DNA of 64,000 nt from contig CAWIVS010000012.1 of the NCBI GenBank assembly GCA_963839685.1, positions 744,001 to 808,000 on the forward strand. Direction: 5' to 3'. The translations under genes were made by a program, and so were the position numbers. Shown here piece by piece: positions 18,418 through 26,949 of the stretch; within the stretch, counting starts at the first letter, position 1, and each line of letters begins with the position of its first letter. Under the pieces are notes generated by a model, which did not search any database, was not told the origin of the DNA, and saw nothing but the letters and a program-made list of their open reading frames with translations. This DNA comes from CADEED01 sp963839685. GTDB lineage: Bacteria; Pseudomonadota; Gammaproteobacteria; Steroidobacterales; Steroidobacteraceae.

Positions 18418-18906
18418 TCAAAAATTGGCGCTCACCATTTCGGCGTAGCGCACCTGTGTGTACGAATTGATCAGCTCGGCGCGGGTGCGCTCCAGGCGCG
18501 CGACATCTGCCGTGCCGCCGCGCAGCCGCGCGTAATTGAGCGCGTCATCGAGGTTGGCGATGTGGTCCTCGAGCGCCGCCACGGCGAGGTAAGTGTCGGC
18601 ACGCACGATGCGTGGTTGCGGAGCTGGCACCCGCGCGACAGGGGCATGCACTACCCTTTCAGCCGGGTCCTCACCACGTTGGTCGAGCCGCCAGACGCTG
18701 GCGCCGACCAGCGCGACCGCCAGCGCTGCCGCGACGCCTCGCGCCAGCACCAGCCGGTGGCGCGAGCGGGCAATACCGCTCGCCTGTCGCGCCAGCATGC
18801 CGTCGTAGTCGAACCCCGGGGCCACCGCACCGGCGTCCGCATCGAGGCGTTTCAGCCGCGCCGCCAGTTCCGCGTCGCGGTTGTTGTCACTGTCCATCGA
18901 AATCAC
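18418..18906 (-). CDS. Probable anti-sigma factor (single-pass membrane protein)
   Basis: The 162-residue protein has a charged N-terminal region of about 50 residues, one membrane segment at about 55-74 (VLARGVAAALAVALVGASVW) and a periplasmic helical part. It overlaps the ECF sigma gene start-to-stop by 20 bases. Position, size and topology are those of an anti-sigma factor holding the sigma factor at the membrane. No zinc-binding anti-sigma motif (HxxxCxxC) is visible, so the assignment rests mainly on context. Confidence 0.6.
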   Translation of the reverse strand: MISMDSDNNRDAELAARLKRLDADAGAVAPGFDYDGMLARQASGIARSRHRLVLARGVAAALAVALVGASVWRLDQRGEDPAERVVHAPVARVPAPQPRIVRADTYLAVAALEDHIANLDDALNYARLRGGTADVARLERTRAELINSYTQVRYAEMVSANF

Positions 18907-19480
18907 TCCTGATCGGAAGGCCGAGCGCCATGGGTCTCGGCGCGTGTAACGCGGTACGCAGCCGCGCGTGTCCGCGTGCCAGCTGCGACTTGGAAAAACT
19001 CACCGTGCGATCGAAGGCGCGCGCGATCTCCTCGTGTGACCAACCCTCGACGTCGTAGAGCCATACCACCGTGCGCGTCAACGGCGCGAGTTTCTCCAGC
19101 GCCCGGTCGAGATCGATGAGATCCGCGGTGCGACTGGCGGATTCGCCGGCCGCGCCGCTGTCTTCGGTCCATGACTCGAGTGCGACCCGCGCGCGATGCC
19201 AGGGGGAACGGAACGACATGAGACAGCGGCTCACCGCGATGCTGCGCACCCAGACGCCAAACGGCGCTTCGCCGCGAAAGTCGTCCAGATGCTCGAACAT
19301 GGCGATCAACGTGTCCTGCAGCAGATCCTCGGCCGTTGCCTTTTGAACGACGAGGCGGCGAATGATGCCGAACGCGGCGGGTGCCACTCGTTCGAACAAC
19401 GCGCGCCTGGCATCCCGGTCCCCCGCCCGTGCCGCCGCGAGCTCATCGGCCGGTACTTCTATTTCCGCAAGTCTCTGCAT
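18887..19480 (-). CDS. ECF-family RNA polymerase sigma factor
   Basis: The 197-residue product has a sigma region 2 (LVVQKATAEDLLQDTLIAMFEHLDDFRG) and region 4 with a helix-turn-helix (LTRTVVWLYDVEGWSHEEIARAFDRT), the two-domain layout of ECF sigma factors. It is the first gene of an operon with an anti-sigma-like gene and a double-PDZ secreted protein, which suggests response to envelope conditions. It is divergent from tRNA-Leu. Confidence 0.88.
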   Translation of the reverse strand: MQRLAEIEVPADELAAARAGDRDARRALFERVAPAAFGIIRRLVVQKATAEDLLQDTLIAMFEHLDDFRGEAPFGVWVRSIAVSRCLMSFRSPWHRARVALESWTEDSGAAGESASRTADLIDLDRALEKLAPLTRTVVWLYDVEGWSHEEIARAFDRTVSFSKSQLARGHARLRTALHAPRPMALGLPIRSDFDGQ

Positions 19481-19539
19481 TTATGAAGGCCTTGATGCGC
19501 CGGGATGCCCAAAGGTCGCAAGAATTCATGCCGCTACCC

Positions 19540-19545
19540 TATACT
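19540..19545 (+). promoter_or_regulatory. Probable -10 element of the tRNA-Leu promoter
   Basis: TATACT lies 11 bases before the mature tRNA 5' end. The matching -35 region about 17 bases upstream is weak. Confidence 0.4.
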
Positions 19546-19556
19546 TCGCCCCCCGC

Positions 19557-19644
19557 GCCGGGATGGCGGAACTGGTAGACGCGGCGGACTCAAAATCCGT
19601 TGCCCTAAAAAGGCGTGTGGGTTCGATTCCCTCTCCCGGCACCA
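19557..19644 (+). tRNA. tRNA-Leu (anticodon CAA)
   Basis: The 7-bp acceptor stem GCCGGGA/TCCCGGC closes the molecule and CCA is encoded (19642-19644). The anticodon loop is CTCAAAA, giving anticodon CAA for UUG codons. A long variable arm and a T-loop (GTTCGATTC) are present, as expected for a class II tRNA-Leu of 88 bases. Confidence 0.96.
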
Positions 19645-19656
19645 CATCATCTACTG

Positions 19657-20196
19657 ATGAACTTTTGCAGCAACTGTGGCTCCCGCGTCGTCCTCAAAGT
19701 TCCGGAGGGCGACTTCCTGCCGCGCCATATGTGCGCCAACTGCGGCGCGATCCACTACCAGAATCCCAAAGTCGTGGTTGGCAGCGTCCCGGTCTTCGAG
19801 GGCCGCATCCTGCTCTGCAAACGCGGCATCGAGCCGCGTTACGGCTACTGGACCGTGCCCGCCGGCTTCATGGAAAACGACGAGACCCTGGAGGCTGGCG
19901 CCGCGCGCGAGGCGGTCGAAGAAGCCCAGATCGAGGTGGAAATCGGCAGCCTGCTGTTGCTCGCCAACGTCACCAGCGCCCGCCAGGTGCATGTGTTCTT
20001 CCGCTCACGCATGCTGACGCCCCACTTCGGCATTACGCACGAAAGTCTCGAGGTGCGGCTGGTCGATGAAAACGACATTCCCTGGGAACAGTTGGCATTT
20101 CCCAGCACCGAATGCGCGCTGCGACGTTTCATCGAGGACCGTGCCGCGGGAGTCGACCGGCACCACGTGGCCGAAATGCACCGCAGGTTCGGTTGA
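19657..20196 (+). CDS. Nudix hydrolase with N-terminal zinc ribbon
   Basis: The 179-residue product has a zinc-ribbon-like start (CSNCG then CANCG, four cysteines within residues 4-30) and a complete Nudix box GFMENDETLEAGAAREAVEE around residues 75-97, which binds the metal for pyrophosphate hydrolysis. This layout occurs in NADH pyrophosphatase-like and ADP-ribose pyrophosphatase-like proteins; the substrate cannot be set. The ATG just after the tRNA CCA end was chosen because the longer upstream reading translates tRNA sequence. Confidence 0.88.
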   Translation: MNFCSNCGSRVVLKVPEGDFLPRHMCANCGAIHYQNPKVVVGSVPVFEGRILLCKRGIEPRYGYWTVPAGFMENDETLEAGAAREAVEEAQIEVEIGSLLLLANVTSARQVHVFFRSRMLTPHFGITHESLEVRLVDENDIPWEQLAFPSTECALRRFIEDRAAGVDRHHVAEMHRRFG

Positions 20197-20243
20197 TGAG
20201 GCAAAATAGCGTCCCTGAAATTCGTGACGAGAGGATTTGATCG

Positions 20244-20567
20244 ATGACGTTCGTGGTCACGGAAGCTTGCATCAAGTGCAAATACACCGACTGCGTGGAA
20301 GTGTGCCCGGTGGACTGTTTTCACGAAGGCCCTAACTTCCTCGTGATCGATCCGGACGAATGCATCGACTGCACGCTGTGTGAGCCCGAATGCCCGGTGG
20401 AAGCCATCTTCTCCGAGGACGAGGTCCCGGCGGGCCAGGAAGAATTCACCAAGCTCAACGCCGAGCTCGCCAAGAAGTGGCCGGTGATCACGGAAAAGAA
20501 AGCGGCGCCGCCCGATGCCAAGCAATTCGAAGGCGTGGTCGACAAGCTCAAACTGCTCGAGACCTGA
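20244..20567 (+). CDS. fdxA: 7Fe ferredoxin FdxA
   Basis: The 107-residue ferredoxin starts MTFVVTEACIKCKYTDC. Cys9, Cys17 and Cys50 fit the [3Fe-4S] ligands and Cys21, Cys40, Cys43 and Cys46 the [4Fe-4S] ligands of Azotobacter FdI-type proteins; Cys12 and Cys25 are also present as in that family. It is a soluble low-potential electron carrier. A purine-rich ribosome-binding site (GAGAGGA) lies about 9 bases before the ATG. Confidence 0.95.
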   Translation: MTFVVTEACIKCKYTDCVEVCPVDCFHEGPNFLVIDPDECIDCTLCEPECPVEAIFSEDEVPAGQEEFTKLNAELAKKWPVITEKKAAPPDAKQFEGVVDKLKLLET

Positions 20568-20590
20568 CAGGGCGCGACGCGCCCGCGCCC

Positions 20591-21364
20591 CTATTCCTTG
20601 CCGGTCCTGAGATATTTCGCGAGCTGCGCGGGCGGGGCATATCCGTCGAGCTTTTCACCGCTTGGCAGGATGATCGCCGGTGTGCCCTCCACCGCGAGCT
20701 TGTGTCCGAGCTCCCAGTCACGCGCGATGATGTCGGTGGCACACTTGGGTGACTTGATGTCCTCACCGTTCTTGGCGCGCGTCAGCGCGTCGTTGCGATT
20801 GGAAGCGCACCACACGGCCTCCGCCTTGTGCCACGACTCGGTGTCGGGCCCGCTGCGAGGATAGAACAGGTAGCGCACGCGAATGCCGAGACGGTTGTAA
20901 TCGGCGATCTGCGAGTGCAGGCGCCGGCAATAACCGCAGTCGATGTCGGTGAACACGGTGATGGTGTACTTGGGATTCTTGGGCGAATACACCAGCATCT
21001 CCGCCTCGGGAATCGCATCCAGTAACCGGTTGCGAATGCCGCGACGCCGGTTCTCGGTGAGATTCGCATCGCTGTCGAGATCGATCAGGTCGCCGATGAT
21101 CACGTAGCGACCATCGCTCGAGCTGTAGCTGATGTCCGAGCCGCGGGTGATCTCGAATATGCCGTTGACCGGCGTCATGCGCACGTCTTCGAGCTTGAGC
21201 CCGTCGATCTTCTTGACGATGGTGGCGCGTGGATCGCCCTTGGCCGGTGCCGCAGAGTTGCTCACCGGATTGGCGGCGACGCCAGTCGACTGAGCCAGCG
21301 CGGCCTCACCAATGAACGACCAGGCGAGAACGGCGGAGAACAGGCGGAAAGACATCTGAGTCAT
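20591..21364 (-). CDS. dsbC: Periplasmic thiol:disulfide isomerase DsbC
   Basis: The 257-residue product has a signal peptide (residues 1-24, ending AALAQ), a dimerisation region and a thioredoxin-fold domain with active site CGYC at 143-146 and the cis-Pro loop GTPA at 227-230. A second Cys pair (186, 208) matches the structural disulfide of DsbC. It reshuffles wrong disulfides in the periplasm. It lies downstream of xerD, a common arrangement. The start giving the best signal peptide was chosen; a longer reading begins 15 bases upstream. Confidence 0.92.
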   Translation of the reverse strand: MTQMSFRLFSAVLAWSFIGEAALAQSTGVAANPVSNSAAPAKGDPRATIVKKIDGLKLEDVRMTPVNGIFEITRGSDISYSSSDGRYVIIGDLIDLDSDANLTENRRRGIRNRLLDAIPEAEMLVYSPKNPKYTITVFTDIDCGYCRRLHSQIADYNRLGIRVRYLFYPRSGPDTESWHKAEAVWCASNRNDALTRAKNGEDIKSPKCATDIIARDWELGHKLAVEGTPAIILPSGEKLDGYAPPAQLAKYLRTGKE

Positions 21365-21476
21365 GGGGTACTCGCGCATCGGGTACGGATTCGACCGGGC
21401 CCGGGCAGCGAAGTTCGCACACCCAGAGCGCGCAGGAGTTTATCAGGGACCGCGGGCACGGGCGCCCGCAACGCGA

Positions 21477-22409
21477 TCAGCCGCGCGGATGGTGCGTGCC
21501 GTGCAGCTCTTTCATGCGCTCACGGGCCACGTGCGTGTAGATCTGCGTGGTCGACAGGTCCGAGTGCCCGAGCAGCATCTGCACCACGCGCAGGTCAGCG
21601 CCGTGATTGAGCAGGTGTGTGGCAAACGCGTGACGCAACGTGTGCGGCGACAGTTCCTTGTCGATGACGGCCTTGCGCGCGTAACGCTTGATGATGTGCC
21701 AGAAGGCCTGGCGGGTCATGCGATCGCCGCGGCGCGTCGGGAACAGATAGTCGGTGGTACGGTCCAGCAGGATCTCGCTGCGCGGGGCGCGCACGAAGTC
21801 CGTCAGCCAGCGCACCGCTTCCTCGCCGAGCGGAATGAGCCGCTCGCGGTTGCCCTTGCCAATGATCCGGATGACACCCTGGTTGGTGTTGATCTGGTTG
21901 TACTTGAGGTTCACGAGCTCCGAAACGCGCAGGCCCGTGGCGTACAGCACTTCGAGCATGGTGCGGTCACGGTGACCCAGCGGATCGGCAATGGCCGGAG
22001 CCGCCAGCAGCGACTCGACTTCTTCTTCGGTGAGCGACTTCGGCAGCGAGCGGCCGATTTTCGGCATGGCGATCTGGGCCGTCGGATCATCCTTGATCAC
22101 GCCTTCGCGCACGTAGTAGCGAAAGAAGCGACGGAACGAAGACAGCTGCCGCGCGGTGGAGCGCGGTCGGGCGCCGGCTTCGACGCGGAAAGCGATGAAT
22201 CCGAGCAGGTCGGCACGCGTGGTCTTGATGATCGGCGTGCCCCGCTCCGCCAGCCAGCGTCCCAGCGCGGTCAAATCGGCGCGATACGCGGCAAGCGTAT
22301 TGGCTGACAGTCCGCGCTCCATCCAGACCGCATCCAGAAACTTCGAGACGGTGGCGTCGGCGCTGTCAGCGGCAGGCGCGTCGTTGGACGCTGTAGCTTG
22401 TTTGACCAA
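21477..22409 (-). CDS. xerD: Site-specific tyrosine recombinase XerD
   Basis: The 310-residue protein has the SAM-like N-terminal domain and a catalytic domain with the conserved Arg (ATGLRVSEL), HTLRHAFATHLL (HxxR), LLGHSDLSTTQIYTHV with the nucleophilic Tyr and the second His. With XerC it resolves chromosome dimers at dif. The start is a TTG at 22409; the true start may lie slightly inside. dsbC follows on the same strand. Confidence 0.94.
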   Translation of the reverse strand: MVKQATASNDAPAADSADATVSKFLDAVWMERGLSANTLAAYRADLTALGRWLAERGTPIIKTTRADLLGFIAFRVEAGARPRSTARQLSSFRRFFRYYVREGVIKDDPTAQIAMPKIGRSLPKSLTEEEVESLLAAPAIADPLGHRDRTMLEVLYATGLRVSELVNLKYNQINTNQGVIRIIGKGNRERLIPLGEEAVRWLTDFVRAPRSEILLDRTTDYLFPTRRGDRMTRQAFWHIIKRYARKAVIDKELSPHTLRHAFATHLLNHGADLRVVQMLLGHSDLSTTQIYTHVARERMKELHGTHHPRG

Positions 22410-22569
22410 GACGTGGTTGCCTTAATACGTATGCGGAATAACGCGTCGCGGCAGTATGGGGACGGGTGGCTGGACTCAGGCGTGATGACCTTCACAGCTT
22501 GCGGAAACCGTTAACATAAAGAGAACCAGTTCACATGGATCGGCCCTGTCGTCGAGCAAAAGACTGCGC

Positions 22570-23361
22570 ATGACCTCGCCTCCGCAATTCGCGGCCGCAC
22601 CCTGGCCGGCGGCGATTTCGGTGCCCCTGCGCTTGATTTATGGCGTATACGCGGTCCTGCTGTTCCTCGCTGTCGTCGTGTTTGCCTTGGTCGGGGTCAT
22701 CCTGATGCCGACATTGCGGCTGCGCCGGGGCGCGGCCCGCATTGCAGCAAGGGTGTTCTTTGCCGGCGCTGGCATGCCGATTCGCGTCCGCGGCAGTCAG
22801 AACCTGCCCTCGGGCCAGAGCGTGGTCGTCGCCAATCACGCCAGCTACCTCGACGGTGTGGTGATGACCGCGGCCTTGCCGCCGCGCTTCGGCTTCGTGA
22901 TCAAGCGCGAAATGAACGAGGTACCGGTTGCCGGCCTGCTGCTCCGGCGCATCGGTTCGGAGTTCGTGGAACGGTTCAATCGCCACAAGGGCGCCACCGA
23001 TGCGCGGCGCGTGCTGCGCACCGCCGCCAGCGGACATTCACTGGTGTTCTTTCCCGAGGGCACATTCAAGCCCGAGGTGGGCCTCGGCAAATTTCACACC
23101 GGCGCGTTCGCCATCGCCGCCCGCGCGGCCTGTCCGGTGGTGCCGGCGGTGATCCTGGGCACTCGCCGAAACATGCCGGCGACTCGCATCCTGCCGCGCC
23201 CGGGAGTCATCTACGTGCACTTCGGTCAGCCGATCGTCCCGGTGCAGAACATCGGTGCTGAGGATCTGGCCGTGAAGCTTCGCGATGCTTCGCGCGCCGC
23301 GATCCTGGCGCAGCTCGACGAACCGGATCTCGCCGAGCGCGCTACCGGGACGGATGGTTAG
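22570..23361 (+). CDS. Lysophospholipid acyltransferase (PlsC family)
   Basis: The 263-residue product has an N-terminal membrane region (residues 18-45, LIYGVYAVLLFLAVVVFALVGV) and the acyltransferase motifs NHASYLD (HxxxxD, about residue 97) and FFPEGTF (about 160), with VPAVILGTR behind. Family members acylate lysophosphatidate or other lysolipids at the inner membrane. It is divergent from xerD and convergent with the icmF-like gene. Confidence 0.87.
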   Translation: MTSPPQFAAAPWPAAISVPLRLIYGVYAVLLFLAVVVFALVGVILMPTLRLRRGAARIAARVFFAGAGMPIRVRGSQNLPSGQSVVVANHASYLDGVVMTAALPPRFGFVIKREMNEVPVAGLLLRRIGSEFVERFNRHKGATDARRVLRTAASGHSLVFFPEGTFKPEVGLGKFHTGAFAIAARAACPVVPAVILGTRRNMPATRILPRPGVIYVHFGQPIVPVQNIGAEDLAVKLRDASRAAILAQLDEPDLAERATGTDG

Positions 23362-23388
23362 TATTCTCAGGCGCTCTCGCGCCACGTC

Positions 23389-23414
23389 GGAAAACGGCGC
23401 CGAAGCGGCGCCGT
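23389..23414 (-). terminator. Strong rho-independent terminator of the IcmF gene
   Basis: On the minus strand a perfect 9-bp GC-rich stem (ACGGCGCCG / CGGCGCCGT) with a CTT loop is followed by TTTT, 30 bases after the stop codon of the mutase gene. It also lies between convergent genes and may limit read-through from the plus strand. Confidence 0.8.
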
Positions 23415-23444
23415 ACTTGAAGCGGGCTTCGCAGCAGCTTCCCG

Positions 23445-26400
23445 CTACATGTGGCGACGGTATTGGCCGCCGACGTCGTATAGCGCGCGCGAGATCTGAC
23501 CCAGCGAACAGACCTGCACGGTCTCGAGCAACTCGGCGAATACGTTGCCACCTTCCGACGCCACGCTTTGAAGCTGGCGCAGCGCTTCGGATGATTCATT
23601 TGTGTGGCGCGCCTGAAAATCCATTACCGCCGTCACCTGCGCTCGCTGCTCCTCATCACTGGCACGGAACAACGGCGCCGCCGCGTGTTCGCCCCCGGCG
23701 TCGCGATCATTGAGGAACGTGTTGACGCCGACGATGGGCAAGGTGCCGTCGTGCTTGCGTGTCTCGTAGTGCAGGCTCTCTTCCTGGATCTTGCCGCGCT
23801 GGTACATGGTCTCCATCGCTCCCAGCACGCCGCCGCGTTCGGCCAGCGACTCGAACTCCTTGTAGACCGCCTCTTCGACCAGGTCGGTCAGCGCTTCGAT
23901 GGCATACGAGCCGGCCCAGGGATTCTGGATCTTGTTGAGCCCCAGCTCGCGATTGATGATGAGCTGGATGGCCACCGCGCGGCGCACGCTCTCCTCGGTC
24001 GGCGTGGTCAATGCCTCGTCGTAGGCGTTGGTATGCAGCGAGTTGCAGTTGTCGAACAACGCGTACATGGCCTGCAGCGTGGTGCGGATGTCGTTGAACT
24101 GGATTTCGCGCGCGTGCAGGCTGCGCCCCGAAGTCTGGATGTGGTACTTCAACATCTGGCTGCGAGGTCCGGCGCGGTAGATGTCCTTCATGGCGCGCGC
24201 CCAGATGCGGCGCGCCACCCGTCCGATCACCGCGTATTCCGCGTCCATGCCATTCGAGAAGAAGAACGACAGGTTGGGCGCGAAGTCGTCGATCTTCATG
24301 CCACGCGCCAGGTAGTACTCGACGATGGTGAAGCCATTGGCCAGCGTGAAGGCCAGTTGCGTGATCGGGTTCGCGCCTGCTTCGGCGATGTGGTAACCGG
24401 AAATCGACACCGAGTAGAAGTTGCGCACCGCGTTGTCGCTGAAGAACTGCTGCACGTCGCCCATCATGCGCAGCGCGAATTCCGTCGAGAATATGCAGGT
24501 GTTCTGCGCCTGGTCCTCCTTGAGGATGTCGGCCTGCACGGTGCCGCGCACGCTCGAAAGGGCCTCGGCTCGCAGGCGCGCGTATTCATCGGTGCTGAGC
24601 ACCCCGAGCCCGACCAGCCGGCGGCCGCCCAGACCCAGTAATCCGAGCCCGGAACCGTCATGACCCGCGGGCAACTCGCCGCGATACTTCGGCTGCTCGA
24701 TGCCGGCCCGCGCGATCGCCGCTTCGACTTGCGGCCAGCGCGCCTGGGCGCGCAGGTGGCGTTCGATGCGCTGATCGATGGCGGTATTCATGTACATCGC
24801 GAGGATCATCGGCGCCGGACCATTGATGGTCATGGACACGGAGGTCGTGGGATCGCACAGATCGAAGCCCGAGTAGAGCTTCTTCATGTCGTCCAGCGTC
24901 GCAATGGACACGCCGGAATTGCCCGTGCGTCCGAAAACGTCCGGCCGCAGGTCGGGATCCTCGCCGTACAGCGTGGTCGAATCGAAGGCGGTCGACAGCC
25001 GGGTCGCGTCGTGACCCGCGGCGAGATAGTGGAAGCGCCGATTGGTGCGTTCCGGCGCCCCTTCGCCGGCGAACATGCGGGTCGGATCTTCTTCCTCGCG
25101 CCGGTACGGATAGACGCCCCCGGTGTAGGGGTAGCCACCCGGCAGGTTCTCGTTCTGCAGGAAGCGCAGGATTTCGCCCCAGGCGTCGAATCGCGGTGCC
25201 GCCAGCTTCGGGATCGGGTTGCGACTCAGCGATTCTGAGTAGTTAGCGCCGCGCAGCTCGCGGCCGCGCACGGTGTAGGAAAACTCGGGCGTGCTGATGC
25301 CCTGCAGGCGCTGCGGCCAGCTGCGCAATGCGGCCAGTGATTCGTTGCCGATGTCCGCAAGGGCGCGGTTGTAGGCCGTGCGCAGCGCATCGAGCCCGTC
25401 GCTCGCGGGCTCCTCGGGCGCCGGCGTCAGCGGCCCCGGCAGGCGGCTGTCGCCCACGGCCTGGAGCGACAGGTACAGGCCATGCGCCCGCTGTGCGGCG
25501 GCCACACGTGTCTCGGCCAGGCCGCGCGCCTCCCTGCCCTGCACGGCGATTTCCGCGAGATAACGCACGCGTGACGCGGGCACCAGCGGATCGCGTGAAC
25601 GAAATTCGAGCGGTGCGACCGAGAGCGGCACCCCGTCGCGCAGCGTCCAGTGTCCAGCGCTACTTTCACGATCGAGCCGCGCGCACAGCGACAGGAACAG
25701 CCGGTTCACGCCCGGGTCGTTGAAGCGGCTCGCGATGGTGGGAAACACCGGTATCTCCGCGTCGGGCAGCTTCGACTGTTCCGGATGGTTGCGCCGCCAC
25801 TGCTTGCGCACGTCGCGCAGCGCATCTTCGGCGCCGCGTTTCTCGAACTTGTTGAGCACCACGATATCGGCAAAGTCGAGCATGTCGATCTTTTCGAGCT
25901 GGCTCGCCGCGCCGTATTCGCCCGTCATGACGTACAGGGAAACGTCCGCGAGATCGACGATTTCAGTGTCGCTCTGGCCGATGCCGGCGGTTTCCACGAC
26001 CACCAGGTCGAATCCCGCCGCGCGATACAGCGCGATCACGTCGCCGAGCACGGCGCTGGTGGCCAGGTGCTGGCGGCGCGTGGCAAGCGATCGCATGAAC
26101 ACCTGTGGCGACGCCAACGAATTCATGCGAATGCGGTCGCCGAGCAGCGCGCCCCCGGAGCGACGCCGCGTGGGATCGATCGCGACCACCGCGACGCGAC
26201 GCTCGGGGAATTGACGCAGGAAGCGATGCAACAGCTCGTCGGTCAATGAACTCTTGCCCGCACCACCGGTCCCGGTGAGCCCGATGACCGGCGCCGCGTT
26301 CGGACCGGCCACGGCCTCGCTCAGCAGGCGGCGCAGGTCATCGGCGTCGGCGCCATCCGACGCGCCGCCGCCTTCGAGCACGGTGATGGCGCGCGCGATG

Positions 26401-26876
26401 CCGCCAGGGTCGAGGACGTCGGGCAATGCCGTCACGCGCTCGTGCGCGCGCCGTCCAATACGCGCGAACACATCCTGGATCATCCCGGAGAGCCCCAGGC
26501 GCCGGCCGTCTTCAGGCGTATAGATTTTCGCCACCCCGTAGGCCTCGAGATCGGCGATCTCGGCCGGCGAAATGGTGCCGCCGCCGCCCACCACCACGCG
26601 AATGTGCTGCGCGCCGGCCTCGCGCAACATGTCGATCATGAAGCGGAAGTACTCGTTGTGACCGCCCTGGTAGCTGCTGACGGCGATCGCGTCGGCATCC
26701 TCGGCGATCGCGGCACGCACGATGTCCGCGACGCTGCGGTTGTGGCCCAGATGCACCACCTCCGCGCCGCCGGACTGCAACAGGCGGCGAATCATGTTGA
26801 TGGCCGCGTCGTGGCCGTCGAACAACGACGCAGCGGAAACGAATCGCAGCGGTCTGCCGGGCTCTGGTGGCTTCAT
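23445..26876 (-). CDS. icmF: Fused isobutyryl-CoA mutase IcmF (B12-binding, GTPase chaperone and mutase domains)
   Basis: The 1143-residue product combines three units: an adenosylcobalamin-binding domain (residues 8-140, with DGHDAA at 20-25 and SSYQGGH), a MeaB/ArgK-type GTPase (Walker A GTGGAGKS at 202-209, NKFEKRG as the base-recognition region) and a methylmalonyl-CoA-mutase-type barrel (about 560-1143, YPYTGGVYPYR, SVSMTINGPAPM). IcmF interconverts isobutyryl-CoA and n-butyryl-CoA, in some members also pivalyl/isovaleryl-CoA; the GTPase loads and repairs B12. It is divergent from a TetR regulator across an operator-like inverted repeat, and thiolase and SDR genes follow that regulator, so a role in branched or short acyl-CoA catabolism is likely. 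Confidence 0.92.
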   Translation of the reverse strand: MKPPEPGRPLRFVSAASLFDGHDAAINMIRRLLQSGGAEVVHLGHNRSVADIVRAAIAEDADAIAVSSYQGGHNEYFRFMIDMLREAGAQHIRVVVGGGGTISPAEIADLEAYGVAKIYTPEDGRRLGLSGMIQDVFARIGRRAHERVTALPDVLDPGGIARAITVLEGGGASDGADADDLRRLLSEAVAGPNAAPVIGLTGTGGAGKSSLTDELLHRFLRQFPERRVAVVAIDPTRRRSGGALLGDRIRMNSLASPQVFMRSLATRRQHLATSAVLGDVIALYRAAGFDLVVVETAGIGQSDTEIVDLADVSLYVMTGEYGAASQLEKIDMLDFADIVVLNKFEKRGAEDALRDVRKQWRRNHPEQSKLPDAEIPVFPTIASRFNDPGVNRLFLSLCARLDRESSAGHWTLRDGVPLSVAPLEFRSRDPLVPASRVRYLAEIAVQGREARGLAETRVAAAQRAHGLYLSLQAVGDSRLPGPLTPAPEEPASDGLDALRTAYNRALADIGNESLAALRSWPQRLQGISTPEFSYTVRGRELRGANYSESLSRNPIPKLAAPRFDAWGEILRFLQNENLPGGYPYTGGVYPYRREEEDPTRMFAGEGAPERTNRRFHYLAAGHDATRLSTAFDSTTLYGEDPDLRPDVFGRTGNSGVSIATLDDMKKLYSGFDLCDPTTSVSMTINGPAPMILAMYMNTAIDQRIERHLRAQARWPQVEAAIARAGIEQPKYRGELPAGHDGSGLGLLGLGGRRLVGLGVLSTDEYARLRAEALSSVRGTVQADILKEDQAQNTCIFSTEFALRMMGDVQQFFSDNAVRNFYSVSISGYHIAEAGANPITQLAFTLANGFTIVEYYLARGMKIDDFAPNLSFFFSNGMDAEYAVIGRVARRIWARAMKDIYRAGPRSQMLKYHIQTSGRSLHAREIQFNDIRTTLQAMYALFDNCNSLHTNAYDEALTTPTEESVRRAVAIQLIINRELGLNKIQNPWAGSYAIEALTDLVEEAVYKEFESLAERGGVLGAMETMYQRGKIQEESLHYETRKHDGTLPIVGVNTFLNDRDAGGEHAAAPLFRASDEEQRAQVTAVMDFQARHTNESSEALRQLQSVASEGGNVFAELLETVQVCSLGQISRALYDVGGQYRRHM

Positions 26877-26894
26877 GTTACTGGCTGGTAAGAT

Positions 26895-26914
26895 GTGTTA
26901 CCCAAGAGTAACAC
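26895..26914. promoter_or_regulatory. Inverted repeat between icmF and the TetR gene (probable operator)
   Basis: GTGTTAC and GTAACAC form a perfect 7-bp inverted repeat around 6 bases. It lies 19 bases before the icmF start and 36 bases before the chosen tetR start, so one bound repressor could control both genes. Confidence 0.6.
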
Positions 26915-26949
26915 GAAGCCGTTCCCGACCAGGAGTCCCGCCGAACATC

